A stretch of DNA of 64,000 nt from Metabacillus malikii (GTDB lineage Bacteria > Bacillota > Bacilli > Bacillales > Bacillaceae). This document shows, in pieces, positions 25,909 to 35,681 of this stretch. Both the position numbers and the translations under genes were made by a program. The stretch is taken from contig NZ_JAUSUD010000003.1 in NCBI RefSeq assembly GCF_030813355.1, forward strand, positions 186,001-250,000. The letters run 5' to 3'. The notes under the pieces are model-generated. The model searched no databases. It saw nothing but the letters and a program-made list of their open reading frames with translations, and was not told the origin of the DNA. Each line of letters starts with the position of its first letter. Within the stretch, counting starts at the first letter, position 1.

Positions 25909-26115
25909 TCAATATCACTCCAATTTCATCTATATAGAATGCCCCTCCATATGATAGAATGAACTATCCATTTGAAAAAGTTTTTTATATTATTGGCTAT
26001 GTAACCTGAAAATAAAACTGTAAAAACTTACCCGATATTCTTTTGGCAATAGATATGAAAATTCAATGGAAAATGGTATAATTATCTGAAGATTTGAAAA
26101 GTGGGAGTGGTGAAA

Positions 26116-26616
26116 ATGAAGTTTACAGAGAAGGAAGTCGAGATTTTAGAAATCCTTGAAGATGACTGTCGCTTATCTGCTGAACAAATCGCCAAAATGA
26201 TTGATTTAACAGAAGAAGAAACAAAAAAAATCATTCGAAATCTTGAAGACCAACGAATTATTGCAGATTACACAGCGCAAGTAAATTGGCGTAAAGTGGA
26301 TGGTCATGAAGGTGTTAAAGCTATGATAGACGTAAAAGTGCAGCCGAAACGAGGCGTAGGATTTGATGAAATCGCAAGCCGTATTTACCGTTTCAATGAA
26401 GTGAAATCCGTTTATTTAATGTCTGGCGCTTATGATTTATCTGTCATTATTGAAGGAAAGTCAATGTCTGCAATTGCTCAATTTGTCTCAGATAAGTTAT
26501 CAACGTTAGATTCCGTATTATCAACAACAACTCATTTTATCTTAAAAAAATATAAGCATGATGGCACGATATTTGAACAAGATGATGAGGATAAGAGAAT
26601 TGTGGTGTCACCATGA
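26116..26616 (+). CDS. alaR: Lrp/AsnC family regulator AlaR
   Basis: 166 residues. An AsnC-type HTH (residues 1-60: CRLSAEQIAKMIDLTEEETK) is followed by a RAM effector-binding domain (about 70-150: VKAMIDVKVQPKRGVGFDEI). The start is ATG 26116, 6 nt after GGGAGTGG. It overlaps the aminotransferase gene (ATGA junction), as the alaR-alaT pair of B. subtilis does. There AlaR activates alaT in response to alanine. Regulation is inferred by homology and linkage. Confidence 0.88.
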   Translation: MKFTEKEVEILEILEDDCRLSAEQIAKMIDLTEEETKKIIRNLEDQRIIADYTAQVNWRKVDGHEGVKAMIDVKVQPKRGVGFDEIASRIYRFNEVKSVYLMSGAYDLSVIIEGKSMSAIAQFVSDKLSTLDSVLSTTTHFILKKYKHDGTIFEQDDEDKRIVVSP

Positions 26617-27782
26617 TAGAACCTTCTCATTATTTATCAACAACAGTTAAAGATTTAAAGCCATCAGGTATCCGGAAATTTTTTGATTTAGCAGCTGGCA
26701 TGGAAGGTGTCATATCGTTAGGTGTTGGTGAACCGGACTTTGTGACCTCATGGAATATCCGCGAGGCATGTATTCTTTCGCTAGAACAAGGTTATACATC
26801 TTATACAGCAAATGCCGGGTTATATGAATTAAGACGTGAAATTAGTCATTATCTAAAAGAACAAACAACTGTTGAATATGACCCGGAAAAGGAAATTTTA
26901 GTAACGGTTGGGGCAAGTCAGGCGCTTGACCTTGCACTTAGAGCAATTATTAACCCAGGTGATGAAGTCATCGTCATAGAACCTAGCTTTGTTTCATATG
27001 CATCGCTCGTTTCATTGGCGGGCGGTGTTCCTGTTTCTGTACAAACGAATGGCGAAATGGAATTCAAGCTACAGCCTGGTGAACTCGAAGCGGCAATAAC
27101 AAATAAAACAAAAGCAATTATCCTCTGTTCGCCAAACAACCCAACAGGTACATTGCTAAATAAGCAGGAATTAGAAAAGATTGCTTTAATTATCGAGAAA
27201 TATGATTTGTTAGTCATCTCAGATGAAATCTATGCAGAGCTTACATATGATGAAACATATTCAAGCTTTGTTTCAATTGAGGGAATGGCGGAGCGAACAA
27301 TTTTAGTTTCAGGCTTTTCAAAAGGCTTTGCGATGACAGGCTGGAGATTAGGTTATGTCGCTGCATGTCCGGAATTCTCAAGTGCGATGCTGAAAATTCA
27401 CCAATATTCGATGATGTGTGCACCAACAATGGCACAGTATGCAGCGATTGAAGCAATGAAAAATGGAAAAGAAGATGTCCTTCATATGAAGAAGAGCTAC
27501 AAGCAACGGAGAAACTTGTTTGTTAGTGCGTTAAACGAAATCGGCTTATCATGTCATATTCCTGGTGGTGCATTCTACGCATTCCCATCGGTCCATAAAA
27601 CAGGGCTAACTTCTGAAGAGTTTGCCGAACAACTGTTAAAAGAGGAAAAGGTTGCAGTTGTACCAGGAAGTGTATTTGGAGCAAGTGGAGAAGGCTACAT
27701 CAGATGCTCTTACGCATCGTCTTTAGAACAGTTACAAGAAGCATTACGACGGATGCAACGTTTTGTTCAAAATAGAGTGTAA
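26613..27782 (+). CDS. alaT: alanine/aromatic aminotransferase (AlaT, PatA-type)
   Basis: 389-residue class I/II aminotransferase. SPNNPTG at 173-179, the Asp in VISDEIYAEL, PLP Lys237 in SGFSKGFAMTGWRLGY, and the C-terminal Arg in GEGYIRCSYA are all present. It catalyses PLP-dependent transamination, probably of alanine given the coupled regulator. The start overlaps the alaR stop. A hairpin and a strong terminator follow. Confidence 0.88.
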   Translation: MIEPSHYLSTTVKDLKPSGIRKFFDLAAGMEGVISLGVGEPDFVTSWNIREACILSLEQGYTSYTANAGLYELRREISHYLKEQTTVEYDPEKEILVTVGASQALDLALRAIINPGDEVIVIEPSFVSYASLVSLAGGVPVSVQTNGEMEFKLQPGELEAAITNKTKAIILCSPNNPTGTLLNKQELEKIALIIEKYDLLVISDEIYAELTYDETYSSFVSIEGMAERTILVSGFSKGFAMTGWRLGYVAACPEFSSAMLKIHQYSMMCAPTMAQYAAIEAMKNGKEDVLHMKKSYKQRRNLFVSALNEIGLSCHIPGGAFYAFPSVHKTGLTSEEFAEQLLKEEKVAVVPGSVFGASGEGYIRCSYASSLEQLQEALRRMQRFVQNRV

Positions 27783-27789
27783 AAAAAGA

Positions 27790-27813
27790 GGATGACTCAA
27801 GTTTGAGTCATCC
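27790..27813 (-). terminator. perfect hairpin after alaT
   Basis: GGATGACTCAA and TTGAGTCATCC with a 2-nt centre. The T-run is on the minus strand (an A-run precedes it on plus), so it would stop leftward transcripts; on plus it may act as an mRNA-end hairpin. Confidence 0.6.
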
Positions 27814-27827
27814 ATATAAGAGAAACA

Positions 27828-27877
27828 AAAGGGGGAATACTAGAAAGCCTTATGCTTCTAATTATTCCCCCTTTTTT
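27828..27877 (+). terminator. terminator of alaR-alaT
   Basis: AAAGGGGGAATA and TATTCCCCCTTTTTT flank a loop that contains a second small stem. Confidence 0.9.
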
Positions 27878-27913
27878 ATGATTTATACGTTTATTTTTTG
27901 TGTTTTTTCTATA

Positions 27914-28066
27914 GGCTGTTTTCTAAAAGATTGTGGCTTTGTGCACTAACCTTTTTAAGGATTTGTTGGAGCTGATTGCCAGACTCCCGCGGAAAGCGAG
28001 TACTGCAAGAGGAGACAAAGCCTAAACGACAACTCATTTAAAAGCAACAATGTTACTATAACAGCC
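27914..28066 (+). repeat. MITE-like element, copy 3 (internally deleted)
   Basis: 153 bp with both ends intact: it starts GGCTGTTTTCTAAAAGATTG and ends with the inverse of the copy 1 end, ...AAAAGCAACAATG...ACAGCC. It lacks the roughly 220-bp centre present in copy 1. The ends pair as an inverted repeat of about 27 bp. Confidence 0.7.
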
Positions 28067-28173
28067 TTTATAAAAAAAGTGGCTTTTTTATGAATAAAGT
28101 GTTCTTATGAAAGAAAGATAATCCTCAAAGCATGATTCCACACAATTGTTCACTTCAAAATTTCTTCATTTAA

Positions 28174-28200
28174 TGAAACAATTTAAAACTGTGTTTCGTT
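28174..28200 (+). promoter_or_regulatory. ECF-type promoter of the sigma factor operon
   Basis: TGAAAC (28174-28179), 17 bp, CGTT (28197-28200), 31 bp before the start codon. The -35 element TGAAACAATTT is typical of ECF sigma factors. Autoregulation of the operon is the obvious reading. The near-identical -35 region recurs at 45920. Confidence 0.65.
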
Positions 28201-28230
28201 TTATAACTAGGATAAAGGGAGGATAGAAGC

Positions 28231-28791
28231 ATGACGGAAGATGAGTTAATCAAAAGAGCGAAGCAGGGGAATATGGTTGCTTTCGGGCAACTAGTCGAAA
28301 GTTACTATCCGACTGTTGAACGGTTTGCGTACCAGTTAGGAAATAAACAGGATGAGATTGAAGACATTACCCAGGAAGTATTTATTCGTGTCTATCGGTT
28401 TATCGACCAATTTTCAAAAGCAAAATTTTCGACATGGTTATATAAAATAACTTTAAACGTTACAAGAGATTTTGCAAGAAAACGTCAATCAAACCTTCGG
28501 AAGGTTTTTAAAATACAGCAAGATACGAGAGATACTGAGTATCCGGAAATAGAGACTATGGCTCTAAAAAATGAAGCGGACAGAGATTTGCACATTGCAA
28601 TCCAACAACTAGATGAAAAATATCGTATACCAATCATTCTCTTCTACTTTCATGAGAAAAAATATGAAGAAATTGCCGAAATTATGTCAGTCACATTATC
28701 AACTGTTAAAACTCGTATTCTCCGTGGTAAAACAATGCTCAAAAAGAGAATGGAAGAGTTAAATGAGAAGGAAGGTGACATACGTGGATGA
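28231..28791 (+). CDS. ECF-type RNA polymerase sigma factor
   Basis: 186 residues. Region 2 (about 20-90) includes DEIEDITQEVFIRVYRFIDQ and FSTWLYKITLNVTRDFARKR. Region 4 (about 125-180) includes YRIPIILFYFHEKKYEEIAE and LSTVKTRILRGKTMLKKRM. This is the two-domain plan of ECF sigma factors. Its own promoter looks ECF-type. It overlaps a gene for a membrane protein by 8 nt, the standard sigma/anti-sigma arrangement. The subgroup resembles SigM/SigV/YlaC of B. subtilis in general form, but I do not assign an ortholog. Confidence 0.9.
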   Translation: MTEDELIKRAKQGNMVAFGQLVESYYPTVERFAYQLGNKQDEIEDITQEVFIRVYRFIDQFSKAKFSTWLYKITLNVTRDFARKRQSNLRKVFKIQQDTRDTEYPEIETMALKNEADRDLHIAIQQLDEKYRIPIILFYFHEKKYEEIAEIMSVTLSTVKTRILRGKTMLKKRMEELNEKEGDIRG

Positions 28792-30448
28792 TCGACAGTT
28801 TGAAGAACGATTAAAGAACTTAAAAAATGCATATGACAAAATGCCAACAGTATCATCGACAAATACGATTCTAAAGAACATTTCGTCTCAAGAAAAACCC
28901 ATTCAAAAACGTCGCAAGCTTAAATTACCATATGTCGCTTCCTTTATCGGCGTGTTACTAATTGGTGGGTTAATCGGTGGTCAATTGCTCTCACAGACAG
29001 ATTTTTCGACTGGAAAAAAGGAAACAGAGGTGTCGCAACAACCACCTACAGAAGAGCAAATAGAAGCAGCAAAAAATGAATTACGTGGATTATTTGAGCG
29101 AAAGGTTGATGAGCTAGGAGAAAAGCTTGATTTTGAAGATGTAAGACTTTATCGCTTTGTTCAGGAAACAAATGATATCGTCACGAGCTTTGAAGAACGA
29201 ACAAGTTTTATTAATAAGAAAGAATTAACGAATCATGTTAATAAAGTGAAAGATATGATTAATCGCCGGATTTCATTGCCACAAGAAGAATTTGATTATT
29301 TAATAGAGAAGGTCAAGGACGAGAAATCGGTAAGTGACGAGGAAATTTTTGATTATATGGATAAATTAGATGCTATACATGAGAATTTAAATGCAATTTG
29401 GCACGGGAAAGGGTATGCTGTGCAACGTAGCGGAACAGTAGAAGGAACGGATCCTATATATGTTGATATGCTAAATAGTAAGAATGTAAAAGTTGGAGAT
29501 GAAGCCTACATTCAATTTGTTGAAAACATAGTTGATTTTGGCTACGTATTTTATTCTGATAAAGAAAATATGATTCATTTTGAGATTAATACCGATCAAA
29601 TTATCAAAGAATTTGAAGGTGAAGTAAGTGAGGAGATCATTAAATACCTTGAATCTAAATCATATGTACGTAATTTAAAGGATGTTTCTACTGTAAGTTC
29701 TGTTGAGAAAGATATCATACAGAAGCTAGTCACATTAGAGCAACTAATTATTGCAAACCCGACCTTCAGAAATATTGATGATGCAAAATCTCTTTATCGT
29801 GATATGGTTGGACACTTTCTCTGGAATAATAATAATGAAACTTTAGCGGTGTTACCAGAGCTATACCCAAATTCAGAAGTTGTACCATTAATTGAAGAGG
29901 TCAAATCATATAAAGAGGGAGAAAAAATAACCTATGTTCCAGAAGAAATTAGATATGAAATAATGAATAATCTTCCAAATGAATTTCTGCCTTTTGGGAA
30001 TGACCAAGGCATAACCCTTTCATTGTTTCCATTAACGGAGCAAATGGTAGAAGTTTACAACCTATTCAAAGGAAATAATGAATGGGAAGCACTTTCAGGT
30101 ATTATTTTCTATAACAAAGGGACATTTGAACTTGTAATTGCACGTCTATACCTATATGCCTTAGCAAATGGAGATTATGAAACAGCCTATACACTTACTG
30201 ACTTTTCCACGGAAAAGAACCTCCCTGATTTAGGTACATTTAAGGCAAATATTATCGCTGAAAATATTGATTATTATCAATTATCTAAAGAAGTTGTCCG
30301 TGCATCTCGGGTGCAAGAGGGACAACGTATCAACTATATCTTATCAAAAAGAAATGGTGAAAAAGTCACGTTACAGATGAGTTTAAAAGATGGGTTTGAA
30401 AAAGTTGCATATCCTGCATTCCCTGCCTTTTCTGAAGAGGGCTACTAA
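28784..30448 (+). CDS. putative anti-sigma factor with large extracytoplasmic domain
   Basis: 554 residues. About 48 cytoplasmic residues (MDDRQFEERLKNLKNAYDKM...) are followed by one membrane helix (49-70, PYVASFIGVLLIGGLIGGQL) and an extracytoplasmic part of about 480 residues rich in Glu, Lys and helices. The start is GTG 28784, 6 nt after GGAAGGTG, giving an 8-nt overlap with the sigma gene. A transmembrane partner encoded directly after an ECF sigma factor is normally its anti-sigma factor. No zinc-binding HxxxCxxC motif is seen. The outer domain is much longer than in RsiW or RsiV, and I recognise no family in it. Confidence 0.75.
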   Translation: MDDRQFEERLKNLKNAYDKMPTVSSTNTILKNISSQEKPIQKRRKLKLPYVASFIGVLLIGGLIGGQLLSQTDFSTGKKETEVSQQPPTEEQIEAAKNELRGLFERKVDELGEKLDFEDVRLYRFVQETNDIVTSFEERTSFINKKELTNHVNKVKDMINRRISLPQEEFDYLIEKVKDEKSVSDEEIFDYMDKLDAIHENLNAIWHGKGYAVQRSGTVEGTDPIYVDMLNSKNVKVGDEAYIQFVENIVDFGYVFYSDKENMIHFEINTDQIIKEFEGEVSEEIIKYLESKSYVRNLKDVSTVSSVEKDIIQKLVTLEQLIIANPTFRNIDDAKSLYRDMVGHFLWNNNNETLAVLPELYPNSEVVPLIEEVKSYKEGEKITYVPEEIRYEIMNNLPNEFLPFGNDQGITLSLFPLTEQMVEVYNLFKGNNEWEALSGIIFYNKGTFELVIARLYLYALANGDYETAYTLTDFSTEKNLPDLGTFKANIIAENIDYYQLSKEVVRASRVQEGQRINYILSKRNGEKVTLQMSLKDGFEKVAYPAFPAFSEEGY

Positions 30449-30468
30449 AAAAGTAGCCCTTTAGTTTT
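30438..30468 (+). terminator. terminator of the sigma/anti-sigma operon
   Basis: AGGGCTACT, 5 nt, AGTAGCCCT then TTAGTTTT, starting within the last codons of the anti-sigma gene. Confidence 0.8.
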
Positions 30469-30592
30469 GACCTCTTTTGGGTATAATACTATTGTTGAAA
30501 CCAATAGCCCTTTGTCATATTCAATAAGTTGTGGTATAATTTTATATTGCGTATAAACGAACATATATTATAAGAAAATTAGGAGTGTTATC

Positions 30593-30994
30593 ATGACAAC
30601 AAAGTACGAAATTGGCAGTGTCCATACAGGTAAAGTAACAGGAATTCAACCATACGGAGCATTCGTAGCATTAGATGAAGAAACACAAGGACTAGTACAC
30701 ATTTCAGAAATTACACATGGTTTTGTTAAAGATGTGAACGAACATTTAAAATTAAATGATGAAGTTCAAGTAAAAGTTCTTTCAATCGATGAAAAGTCTG
30801 GAAAAATCAGCTTATCAATCCGTGCTACACAAGAAGCACCTGTTGAAGAAAAGAAAGAAGCGGCTCCAAGAAAACCTAAAAAGCGTCAAGCAACTGTAAA
30901 AACAGAAACAGAAACACCACAAGGCTTCAATACATTAAAAGATAAACTTGAAGAGTGGATTGAGCAATCTAAACGTGAAGAAGTAAAAAAATAA
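30593..30994 (+). CDS. yugI: S1-domain general stress protein 13 (YugI)
   Basis: 133 residues. An S1 RNA-binding domain covers residues 5-75 (GSVHTGKVTGIQPYGAFVAL, LVHISEITHGFV, VKVLSIDEKSGKISLSIRA). A basic linker (KKEAAPRKPKKRQA) and the conserved tail PQGFNTLKDKLEEWIEQS follow. This is the B. subtilis YugI/GSP13 architecture. It binds RNA and associates with ribosomes. AGGAGTG precedes the ATG. It is monocistronic. Confidence 0.93.
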   Translation: MTTKYEIGSVHTGKVTGIQPYGAFVALDEETQGLVHISEITHGFVKDVNEHLKLNDEVQVKVLSIDEKSGKISLSIRATQEAPVEEKKEAAPRKPKKRQATVKTETETPQGFNTLKDKLEEWIEQSKREEVKK

Positions 30995-31007
30995 TTTGTG
31001 CGGATTT

Positions 31008-31042
31008 AAAAGGATGTCAACTAGCTGTTGCATCCTTTTTTT
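31008..31042 (+). terminator. terminator after yugI
   Basis: AAAAGGATG, 14 nt, CATCCTTTTTTT. Confidence 0.85.
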
Positions 31043-31051
31043 CATGTTTAT

Positions 31052-31393
31052 GGCTCTTTCCTAAAAGATTGTGGCTTTTTACACTAACTTTTTTAATGGT
31101 TTGTAGCTGACCTGAGAGACTCCTGCGGGATGCGTGGGAGAGGTGAGACGTGAGCAGGCGTTTACGCTGAGAAATACGAAAGGCGTAGGCGGCTTGCCCA
31201 TCGACGTACAAACTAGAGACGGGCATCGACTAAGACCAAAGGAATCACGATGAGCCGAATGGCGAATCGATGATGACTTATCGTAGGGAGGTGACCTGAA
31301 GTTTGATAACGGGTAGCCGCAAGGAGCTATGAGGCTCACCACCCACCCCGCTGCCCGTGGGTACTGCAAGAGGAAATAAACCCTAATACAGCC
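31052..31393 (+). repeat. MITE-like element, copy 2
   Basis: About 342 bp, homologous to the reverse complement of copy 1. It begins GGCTCTTTCCTAAAAGATTG. Long identical runs include those around GGCGGCTTGCCCATCGACGT and GATGATGACTTATCGTAGGG. Its right end is shortened: the segment carrying the inverted end is mostly lost, leaving only CAGCC. Small ORFs inside are not regarded as genes. Confidence 0.7.
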
Positions 31394-31430
31394 TGATGTT
31401 TAAACGTTACGCTTATGGGATTTAAAAGTC

Positions 31431-31461
31431 AAAAAAAAGAGCCAACAAGAAGTTAGCCCTC
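31431..31461 (-). terminator. terminator after yuzA
   Basis: On the minus strand AGGGCTAAC, 5 nt, GTTGGCTCT followed by eight T. Confidence 0.75.
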
Positions 31462-31468
31462 TAATGAA

Positions 31469-31696
31469 TTATCGAACATCTGCGCGTGGTTCTCTTACGC
31501 CCTCAGTAGATGGTTTAAAAAGAAGTCCAAGGTTGATTAAACCGGCAATTCCTACTAAACCATAAATGATTCGAGAAAGAGCGGTATCGTCCCCAAAAAT
31601 GGCAGCTACTAGATTGAAACCAAAAAATCCAATAAGACCCCAGTTGATAGCGCCTATAATTGTTAACAATAATGCAATACGTTGAATTGCGCTCAT
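31469..31696 (-). CDS. yuzA: DUF378 family membrane protein YuzA
   Basis: 75 residues with two membrane helices and the DUF378 motif ALLLTIIGAINWGLIGFFGF and NLVAAIFG...RIIYGLVGIAGL. The family function is unknown. The start is ATG 31696, 6 nt after AAAGGAGG. In B. subtilis yuzA is near yugI and yugJ, as here. The acidic and basic C-terminal tail (EGVREPRADVR) is soluble. Confidence 0.88.
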   Translation of the reverse strand: MSAIQRIALLLTIIGAINWGLIGFFGFNLVAAIFGDDTALSRIIYGLVGIAGLINLGLLFKPSTEGVREPRADVR

Positions 31697-31843
31697 GTGC
31701 AACCTCCTTTGGTATATTTATCATTTACATGATTAGATTGTGATAAATAGGTAAATCCTATTCGTTGGAAAATGTTGTGAAAGCACTTTTCTTTACAATA
31801 AAATACGAACTATACATAATCTATATTATGGAGGCGATTTAGA

Positions 31844-33007
31844 ATGGAGAATTTTACATATTATAACCCAACAAAATTGATTTTTGGAAAAGGACAGGTT
31901 GAGCAACTTGCAAAGGAAATAAGCCCTTACGGCAAAAAGGTTTTACTCGTTTATGGTGGCGGAAGCATTAAACGCAACGGTTTATATGACCAAGTTGTCA
32001 ATGAATTAATGAGCAACGGAATAGAGTACTTTGAGTTATCTGGAGTCGAACCAAATCCGAGATTGACAACAGTTCAACGCGGTGTAGAGATTTGTAAACA
32101 AGAGGAAATTGATTTTCTACTTGCAGTAGGTGGCGGTAGTGTTATCGATTGTACAAAGGCTATTTCAGTCGGTGCAAAGTATGATGGCAACCCTTGGGAT
32201 ATTGTCACGAAGAAATATACGCCAACAGAAGCGATTCCTTTTGGAACAGTCTTAACGTTAGCAGCAACAGGATCTGAAATGAACTCTGGTTCCGTTATTA
32301 CCAATTGGGAAACGAAGGAAAAGCACGGATGGGGCAGCCCATTAGTATTCCCTAAATTTTCAATTCTTGACCCAGTTAATACCTTTACTGTTCCAAAAGA
32401 CCAAACAATATACGGTATTGTTGACATGATGTCACACGTTTTTGAACAATATTTTCATCATACAAAAAATTCACCGTTACAAGACCGTTTCTGTGAGTCA
32501 ACATTAAAAACAGTTATCGAAGCAGGACCGAAACTAGTGAACGATTTAGAAAATTACGAATTACGTGAAACGATATTATATGCGGGAACAATCGCATTAA
32601 ACGGTCAATTACAAATGGGTTACCGTGGTGACTGGGCAACACATAATATTGAGCACGCTGTTTCAGCAGTATATGATATCCCACACGGTGGCGGCTTAGC
32701 GATTTTATTCCCTAATTGGATGAAACATACATTAAAAGAAAATGTAGACCGATTTGTCCAAATGGCTGTCAATGTTTTTGATGTGGAGCCTAACGGTAAA
32801 GACAAAGAAGCTATTGCATTAGAAGGTATCGAAAAGCTTCGCCAATTCTGGGATAGCATCGGTGCACCTAGCCGTTTAAAAGACTATGATATTGGCGAAG
32901 AAAACATTGAGCTAATGGCAGACAAAGCAATGGTAAATGGAGACTTTGGTAACTTTAAAAAATTAAATCGTGAAGATGTTTTAGCGATATTGAATGCATC
33001 GTTATAA
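31844..33007 (+). CDS. yugJ: iron-containing alcohol dehydrogenase YugJ
   Basis: 387 residues, the length of B. subtilis YugJ. The N-terminal Rossmann-like domain contains [11 protein letters not shown] and [14 protein letters not shown]. The metal ligands are expected in [14 protein letters not shown] (Asp, His) and in [20 protein letters not shown] (His, His). The family reduces aldehydes with NAD(P)H, often butanal. GGAGG lies 13 nt before the ATG. It precedes pgi, as in B. subtilis. No convincing Rex or cre site is visible upstream. Confidence 0.9.
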   Translation: MENFTYYNPTKLIFGKGQVEQLAKEISPYGKKVLLVYGGGSIKRNGLYDQVVNELMSNGIEYFELSGVEPNPRLTTVQRGVEICKQEEIDFLLAVGGGSVIDCTKAISVGAKYDGNPWDIVTKKYTPTEAIPFGTVLTLAATGSEMNSGSVITNWETKEKHGWGSPLVFPKFSILDPVNTFTVPKDQTIYGIVDMMSHVFEQYFHHTKNSPLQDRFCESTLKTVIEAGPKLVNDLENYELRETILYAGTIALNGQLQMGYRGDWATHNIEHAVSAVYDIPHGGGLAILFPNWMKHTLKENVDRFVQMAVNVFDVEPNGKDKEAIALEGIEKLRQFWDSIGAPSRLKDYDIGEENIELMADKAMVNGDFGNFKKLNREDVLAILNASL

Positions 33008-33151
33008 AATTGTGGCAAACAGTGGGTCCTCCACTGTTTGCATATTGTATTTGAATGCGTTTACATAATGATCAAGGCTTGATTTACTACTATAGTTTAG
33101 ATAAAGTGAGAGTAGGTATAAATATTTTGATGAATATTGGAGGAAATTGTG

Positions 33152-34504
33152 ATGACACATGTACGTTTTGATTATTCAAACGCTTTAACATTTTTTAACG
33201 AGCATGAAATTACATACTTACGTGACTTCGTAAAAGTTGCACATCATACAATTCATGAACAAACAGGTGCAGGAAGTGACTTTTTAGGATGGGTTGACCT
33301 TCCGAAAAATTATGATAAAGAAGAATTTGCACGTATTCAAAAAAGTGCAGAGAAAATTAAATCTGATTCTGATGTTCTCCTTGTTATCGGTATCGGTGGT
33401 TCTTACCTAGGAGCAAGAGCAGCAATCGAAATGCTAAACCATTCATTCTATAATTCTTTATCAAAAGAACAAAGAAAAACTCCACAAGTTATTTTCGTTG
33501 GAAATAACATTAGCTCTACATACATGAAAGATTTACACGATTTACTAGAAGGTAAAGACTTCTCAATTAACGTTATCTCTAAATCTGGTACAACAACTGA
33601 GCCAGCCTTAGCATTCCGTATCTTCAGAAAGCTTCTTGAAGAGAAATATGGCAAAGCAGAAGCGAAACAACGTATTTATGCGACAACAGACAAAGCACGT
33701 GGAGCATTAAAAACATTAGCAACTGAAGAAGGCTATGAATCATTCATTATTCCTGATGATGTTGGTGGACGTTATTCAGTCCTTACTGCAGTTGGATTAC
33801 TTCCAATCGCTGTTACAGGTGTTGATATCGAAGCAATGATGAAAGGTGCTGCCGCAGCGAGTGAAGACTTTGGTAAATCAGAGCTTGAAGAAAATGCAGC
33901 ATACCAATACGCAGTAGTCCGCAATGTCCTTTACAATAAAGGAAAAACAATTGAAATGCTTATTAACTATGAGCCAGGACTTCAATATTTCGCTGAGTGG
34001 TGGAAACAATTATTTGGCGAAAGTGAAGGAAAAGACCAAAAAGGTATTTATCCATCATCTGCAAACTTCTCAACAGACTTACACTCATTAGGACAATACG
34101 TACAAGAAGGACGCCGTGACATCTTTGAAACAGTGATCAATGTTGAGAAGCCACGTCATGAGCTAATTGTTGAAAAAGAAGATAGCGATTTAGATGGATT
34201 AAACTACTTAGCTGGCAAATCTGTAGACTTTGTTAACAAAAAAGCGTTCCAAGGAACAATGCTGGCACACACTGATGGAGGAGTACCGAACTTAGTCGTT
34301 TCAATTCCAGAAATGGACGAGTACACATTCGGATACTTAGTATACTTCTTTGAAAAAGCATGTGCAATGAGCGGTTACTTATTAGGAGTAAACCCATTTG
34401 ACCAACCGGGTGTTGAAGCATACAAAGTAAATATGTTCGCATTGCTTGGTAAACCAGGCTTCGAAGAGAAAAAAGCTGAATTAGAAGCACGTCTAAATAA
34501 ATAA
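33152..34504 (+). CDS. pgi: glucose-6-phosphate isomerase
   Basis: 450 residues, the standard length for Bacillus Pgi. The signature motifs are [50 protein letters not shown] and the C-terminal [11 protein letters not shown] with the catalytic Lys. The enzyme interconverts glucose 6-phosphate and fructose 6-phosphate. The start is ATG 33152, 8 nt after GGAGG; an upstream TTG overlaps that site. It ends at a strong terminator. Confidence 0.96.
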   Translation: MTHVRFDYSNALTFFNEHEITYLRDFVKVAHHTIHEQTGAGSDFLGWVDLPKNYDKEEFARIQKSAEKIKSDSDVLLVIGIGGSYLGARAAIEMLNHSFYNSLSKEQRKTPQVIFVGNNISSTYMKDLHDLLEGKDFSINVISKSGTTTEPALAFRIFRKLLEEKYGKAEAKQRIYATTDKARGALKTLATEEGYESFIIPDDVGGRYSVLTAVGLLPIAVTGVDIEAMMKGAAAASEDFGKSELEENAAYQYAVVRNVLYNKGKTIEMLINYEPGLQYFAEWWKQLFGESEGKDQKGIYPSSANFSTDLHSLGQYVQEGRRDIFETVINVEKPRHELIVEKEDSDLDGLNYLAGKSVDFVNKKAFQGTMLAHTDGGVPNLVVSIPEMDEYTFGYLVYFFEKACAMSGYLLGVNPFDQPGVEAYKVNMFALLGKPGFEEKKAELEARLNK

Positions 34505-34513
34505 TCATAAACG

Positions 34514-34555
34514 AAAAAAGAGGGTTACTCTAAACGAAGAGTCACCCTCTTTTTT
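34514..34555 (+). terminator. terminator after pgi
   Basis: AAAAAAGAGGGTTACTC and GAGTCACCCTCTTTTTT. The A-run on the left makes it usable in both directions. Confidence 0.9.
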
Positions 34556-34580
34556 GTAACTAGCCGGTAGTGCCCCCTCA

Positions 34581-35630
34581 TTATACAAACAGATGCTGCC
34601 GCAATTCCTTATTTTTTTCATCAAAACGGCTATTGTGGGATGAAACCCTTGCTTTTGCAGGTGAATCGGGCTCTAAATAAAGCTTTGCCTGGTTGACTGC
34701 ATTTGCGGCATCGGCAAAAGCCCCTAAAATTAAGTGTACTTTCCCATCGAAATTTAAAATATCGCCAGCTGCAAATAACCCCTCGATATTTGACTCGGAT
34801 TTGCTCGTACCTTTAACGAAATGGTCGTTTACTAGCTCAATATTTAAAGGGCTTTCTTTAATGAACGTTAATTCCCGCTCAAAGCCGTAGCTAATGATGA
34901 CATCATCAATCGCGATGCTTGTCTCTTCAGCAGTTTCATTATTTGTTAAAATAACCGACTGTATTTTTGTATTATCAATTGTCGAAACGAATTTTTTAAT
35001 GGTTGTGTTTAAATGCTTATGTAACGGAAATTGGTCTAATTTTGATAGCTGTGCTTCGTGGCAATCAAACTGCCCACGTCTATGTACAATATGAAGGCTT
35101 TTTGTAATCGGAGCCAATTCGACAGCCCAGTCAATTGCCGCATTTCCTCCTCCACAAATGACTACGTCCTTACCCTTGAATTTTTCAAGACTTTGAACAA
35201 CATAATGGAGATTCGTAATTTCAAAACGTTCAGCACCATCAATCTCTAATTTAATCGGTTTTAAAATTCCGCCACCAACAGCTAAAATGACTGTTTTACT
35301 CAAATGCTGTTTACCACTTGCCCCTGTTAACAAAAAAAGGCCGTTCTTTTTCTCAATCGAGGTAATTTTTTCATTGACAACAACTTCCGGTTCAAAGGTT
35401 AATGCTTGTTGAACCATTTGCTGGATTAGCTGTTCGCCTGTTAAAGGAGTGAGTGCTCCTACATCCCATATCATTTTCTCGGGATAAACGTGTACCTTGC
35501 CGCCAAGCTTTGGCTGGTACTCAATAATCTTCGTTTTCATTTCGCGCATGCCACTGTAAAAAGCAGAGTATAAGCCGGCAGGTCCCCCACCAATTATTGT
35601 TACATCAAATAATTCTTCATAATTTTGCAT
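34581..35630 (-). CDS. ferredoxin/flavodoxin-NADP+ reductase, thioredoxin reductase type (YcgT-like)
   Basis: 349 residues with two Rossmann dinucleotide-binding domains: FAD site TIIGGGPAGLYSAFYSG near residue 12 and NAD(P) site VVICGGGNAAIDWAVEL near 155, plus GLFAAGDI. There is no CxxC redox pair, so it belongs to the ferredoxin-NADP reductase group (B. subtilis YumC, YcgT) and not to true thioredoxin reductases. The start is ATG 35630, 9 nt after AAAGGGAG. A perfect 7-1-7 Fur box lies about 50 bp upstream, which favours the iron-regulated YcgT paralogue. The 20-residue C-terminal tail is longer than usual. Confidence 0.88.
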   Translation of the reverse strand: MQNYEELFDVTIIGGGPAGLYSAFYSGMREMKTKIIEYQPKLGGKVHVYPEKMIWDVGALTPLTGEQLIQQMVQQALTFEPEVVVNEKITSIEKKNGLFLLTGASGKQHLSKTVILAVGGGILKPIKLEIDGAERFEITNLHYVVQSLEKFKGKDVVICGGGNAAIDWAVELAPITKSLHIVHRRGQFDCHEAQLSKLDQFPLHKHLNTTIKKFVSTIDNTKIQSVILTNNETAEETSIAIDDVIISYGFERELTFIKESPLNIELVNDHFVKGTSKSESNIEGLFAAGDILNFDGKVHLILGAFADAANAVNQAKLYLEPDSPAKARVSSHNSRFDEKNKELRQHLFV

Positions 35631-35681
35631 GTAAATCATCTCCCTTTCTTAAAAGTGTGTATATGCTGAAGTAAACATTAA

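Noticed and set aside
31017-31369. ORFs of 69 and 96 codons inside MITE-like copy 2
   Set aside because: Same repeat-derived sequence as in copy 1; no protein-like features.
31774-31800. Rex or cre site upstream of yugJ (TTGTGAAAGCACTTTTC)
   Set aside because: It deviates from both consensus sequences at three or more conserved positions.
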